This document shows, one piece after another, positions 47,365 to 47,927 of a stretch of 47,927 bases of DNA. Under the pieces are notes generated by a model, which saw only the letters and a list, made by a program, of their open reading frames with translations, did no database searches and was not told the DNA's origin. The position numbers and the translations under genes were made by a program. Position 1 is the stretch's first letter; every line of letters starts with the position of its first letter. Location: IMG/VR virus record IMGVR_UViG_3300009026_000015, positions 1-47,927 of that record, one strand, 5' to 3'. This DNA comes from a virus.

Positions 47365-47571
47365 TCACCTATCTGCCTTGTTGTCTAGCTTGTCCTCAAT
47401 CCGGCGAAGGTGCGTCATGACCTCGTCGAACTTCTTGTCAATGGCCTGAAACTTCTCACCACCAAAGTCGAGGCGGGCCTCAAGCAGCGTCAGACGGCTG
47501 TTGAGGTTTACCCAGACGGTGATCAAGCCTCCGATGAAGGCCAGCACAGTAATGATGGTGTTGATGTCCAT
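47365..47571 (-). CDS. Membrane-anchored coiled-coil protein (68 aa)
   Basis: A single N-terminal helix (TIITVLAFIGGLITVWVNLN) then a coiled coil (RLTLLEARLDFGGEKFQAID onward), a topology common among phage lysis and envelope proteins. ATG at 47571 overlaps the previous TAA by one base. It may be a holin, antiholin or spanin-type partner. Confidence 0.65.
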   Translation of the reverse strand: MDINTIITVLAFIGGLITVWVNLNSRLTLLEARLDFGGEKFQAIDKKFDEVMTHLRRIEDKLDNKADR

Positions 47572-47927
47572 TATTTCAAGTTCCGCAGCTTATATATGGC
47601 GGTCAGATACACTTCCGTGACGCCGTCGACGAGGTTGGCCACTGCGCGGTTGCCCTTGCAGACGGCTTCGTGGTTCTCTTCGATCCAGTCCGCATCAGCC
47701 TCTAGGAGCTTCAGCACGTCACGCTCAGTCACCTTCGGGGCTGGTATGTTCCCGATGAGACTGAACGCGCCTTGGTAGGCTTCTACGAGCTTGTCGATTG
47801 CGTCGATCACGTCGTCGTAGAAGCCGCCCAGTGCCATGTGCTTTGCGAAGCTGCCCTCACCCTTCGCGCGCCAATGCTCAAAGTGAGCCACGTTGCGTGC
47901 GTAGAACACGCGACTGATGAGTTCCTC
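47571..47927 (-). CDS. Dps/ferritin-like protein (120 aa across the window ends)
   Basis: The gene starts at position 6, crosses position 1 to 47927 and ends at 47571, giving 120 aa. It begins MVEELISRVFYARNVAHFEH then WRAKG, the HxxHWxxKG pattern of Dps proteins. H20, H32, D47 and E51 have exactly the spacing of the Escherichia coli Dps ferroxidase ligands (H51, H63, D78, E82); the fifth (D67) is replaced by G36. It is shorter than Dps (about 160-170 aa). A mini-ferritin or a fold-related protein without iron oxidation is possible. Confidence 0.65.
   Translation of the reverse strand, partial: EELISRVFYARNVAHFEHWRAKGEGSFAKHMALGGFYDDVIDAIDKLVEAYQGAFSLIGNIPAPKVTERDVLKLLEADADWIEENHEAVCKGNRAVANLVDGVTEVYLTAIYKLRNLK

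Noticed and set aside
1-47927. CRISPR array, integrase, transposase or partition genes
   Set aside because: No direct-repeat/spacer pattern and no motifs of these families were seen; a lysogenic lifestyle is not supported.

Overview
This window reads as one complete, tightly packed genome of a short-tailed (podovirus-like), probably lytic DNA phage. The two ends join in frame: a minus-strand gene starts at position 6, runs off the left edge, and continues without a break from 47927 down to 47571. The 47,927 bases therefore look like a circularly permuted or terminally redundant phage genome cut inside one gene. A GapR/DUF2312 homologue, a family typical of Alphaproteobacteria, and the GC-rich coding style point to an alphaproteobacterial host. 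No integrase, partition genes, phage RNA polymerase, tRNA or CRISPR array was recognised.

The layout is two opposing transcription units on a circle. From the divergent control region at 9365-9804, the minus-strand late unit runs left through terminase small and large subunits, portal, a possibly frameshifted small gene, a GroES-like co-chaperonin, scaffold, capsid-associated proteins, major capsid protein and two further structural proteins. It then crosses the window edge into a Dps-like protein, three small membrane proteins, a GH19 endolysin, nested Rz/Rz1-type spanins, a metallophosphoesterase, an SU10-like adaptor, a 991-residue repetitive tail fibre, a nozzle-like protein and a set of large glycine-rich or multi-domain proteins likely to be internal or ejected virion proteins (26573-38283). 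Two of these share an N-terminal region, and one carries a PcfJ-like domain. No tail tube, sheath or tape measure is seen.

The plus-strand early unit (9805-26610) starts with about 25 small, mostly unrecognised genes, including membrane peptides, coiled coils, helix-turn-helix proteins and a Cro/YdaS-like regulator. The replication and recombination module follows: an AEP-type primase-polymerase joined to a RepA/AAA_25 ATPase, a DUF2800 PD-(D/E)XK nuclease, a DUF2815 single-strand-binding protein, the GapR homologue, a family A DNA polymerase with 3'-5' exonuclease, a VRR-NUC nuclease and an SNF2-type helicase. The two units converge with overlapping 3' ends at 26573-26610.

The most distinctive feature is the regulation of the early unit. 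Five candidate promoters lie before genes at 9805, 11794, 13850, 18266 and 24279. Three contain the dyad TGCAA-N7-TTGCA across the -35 and spacer, and two contain an ACCCTC/GAGGGT dyad. Nine early genes carry a repeated leader (ATCAGCAAC followed by a GGAG-type ribosome site and usually ACATG). The divergent region holds about eleven GTTGCA/TGCAAC sites with direct and inverted repeats. Three proteins made directly from these promoters are small and strongly acidic, and two of them are followed by UUCG-loop hairpins.
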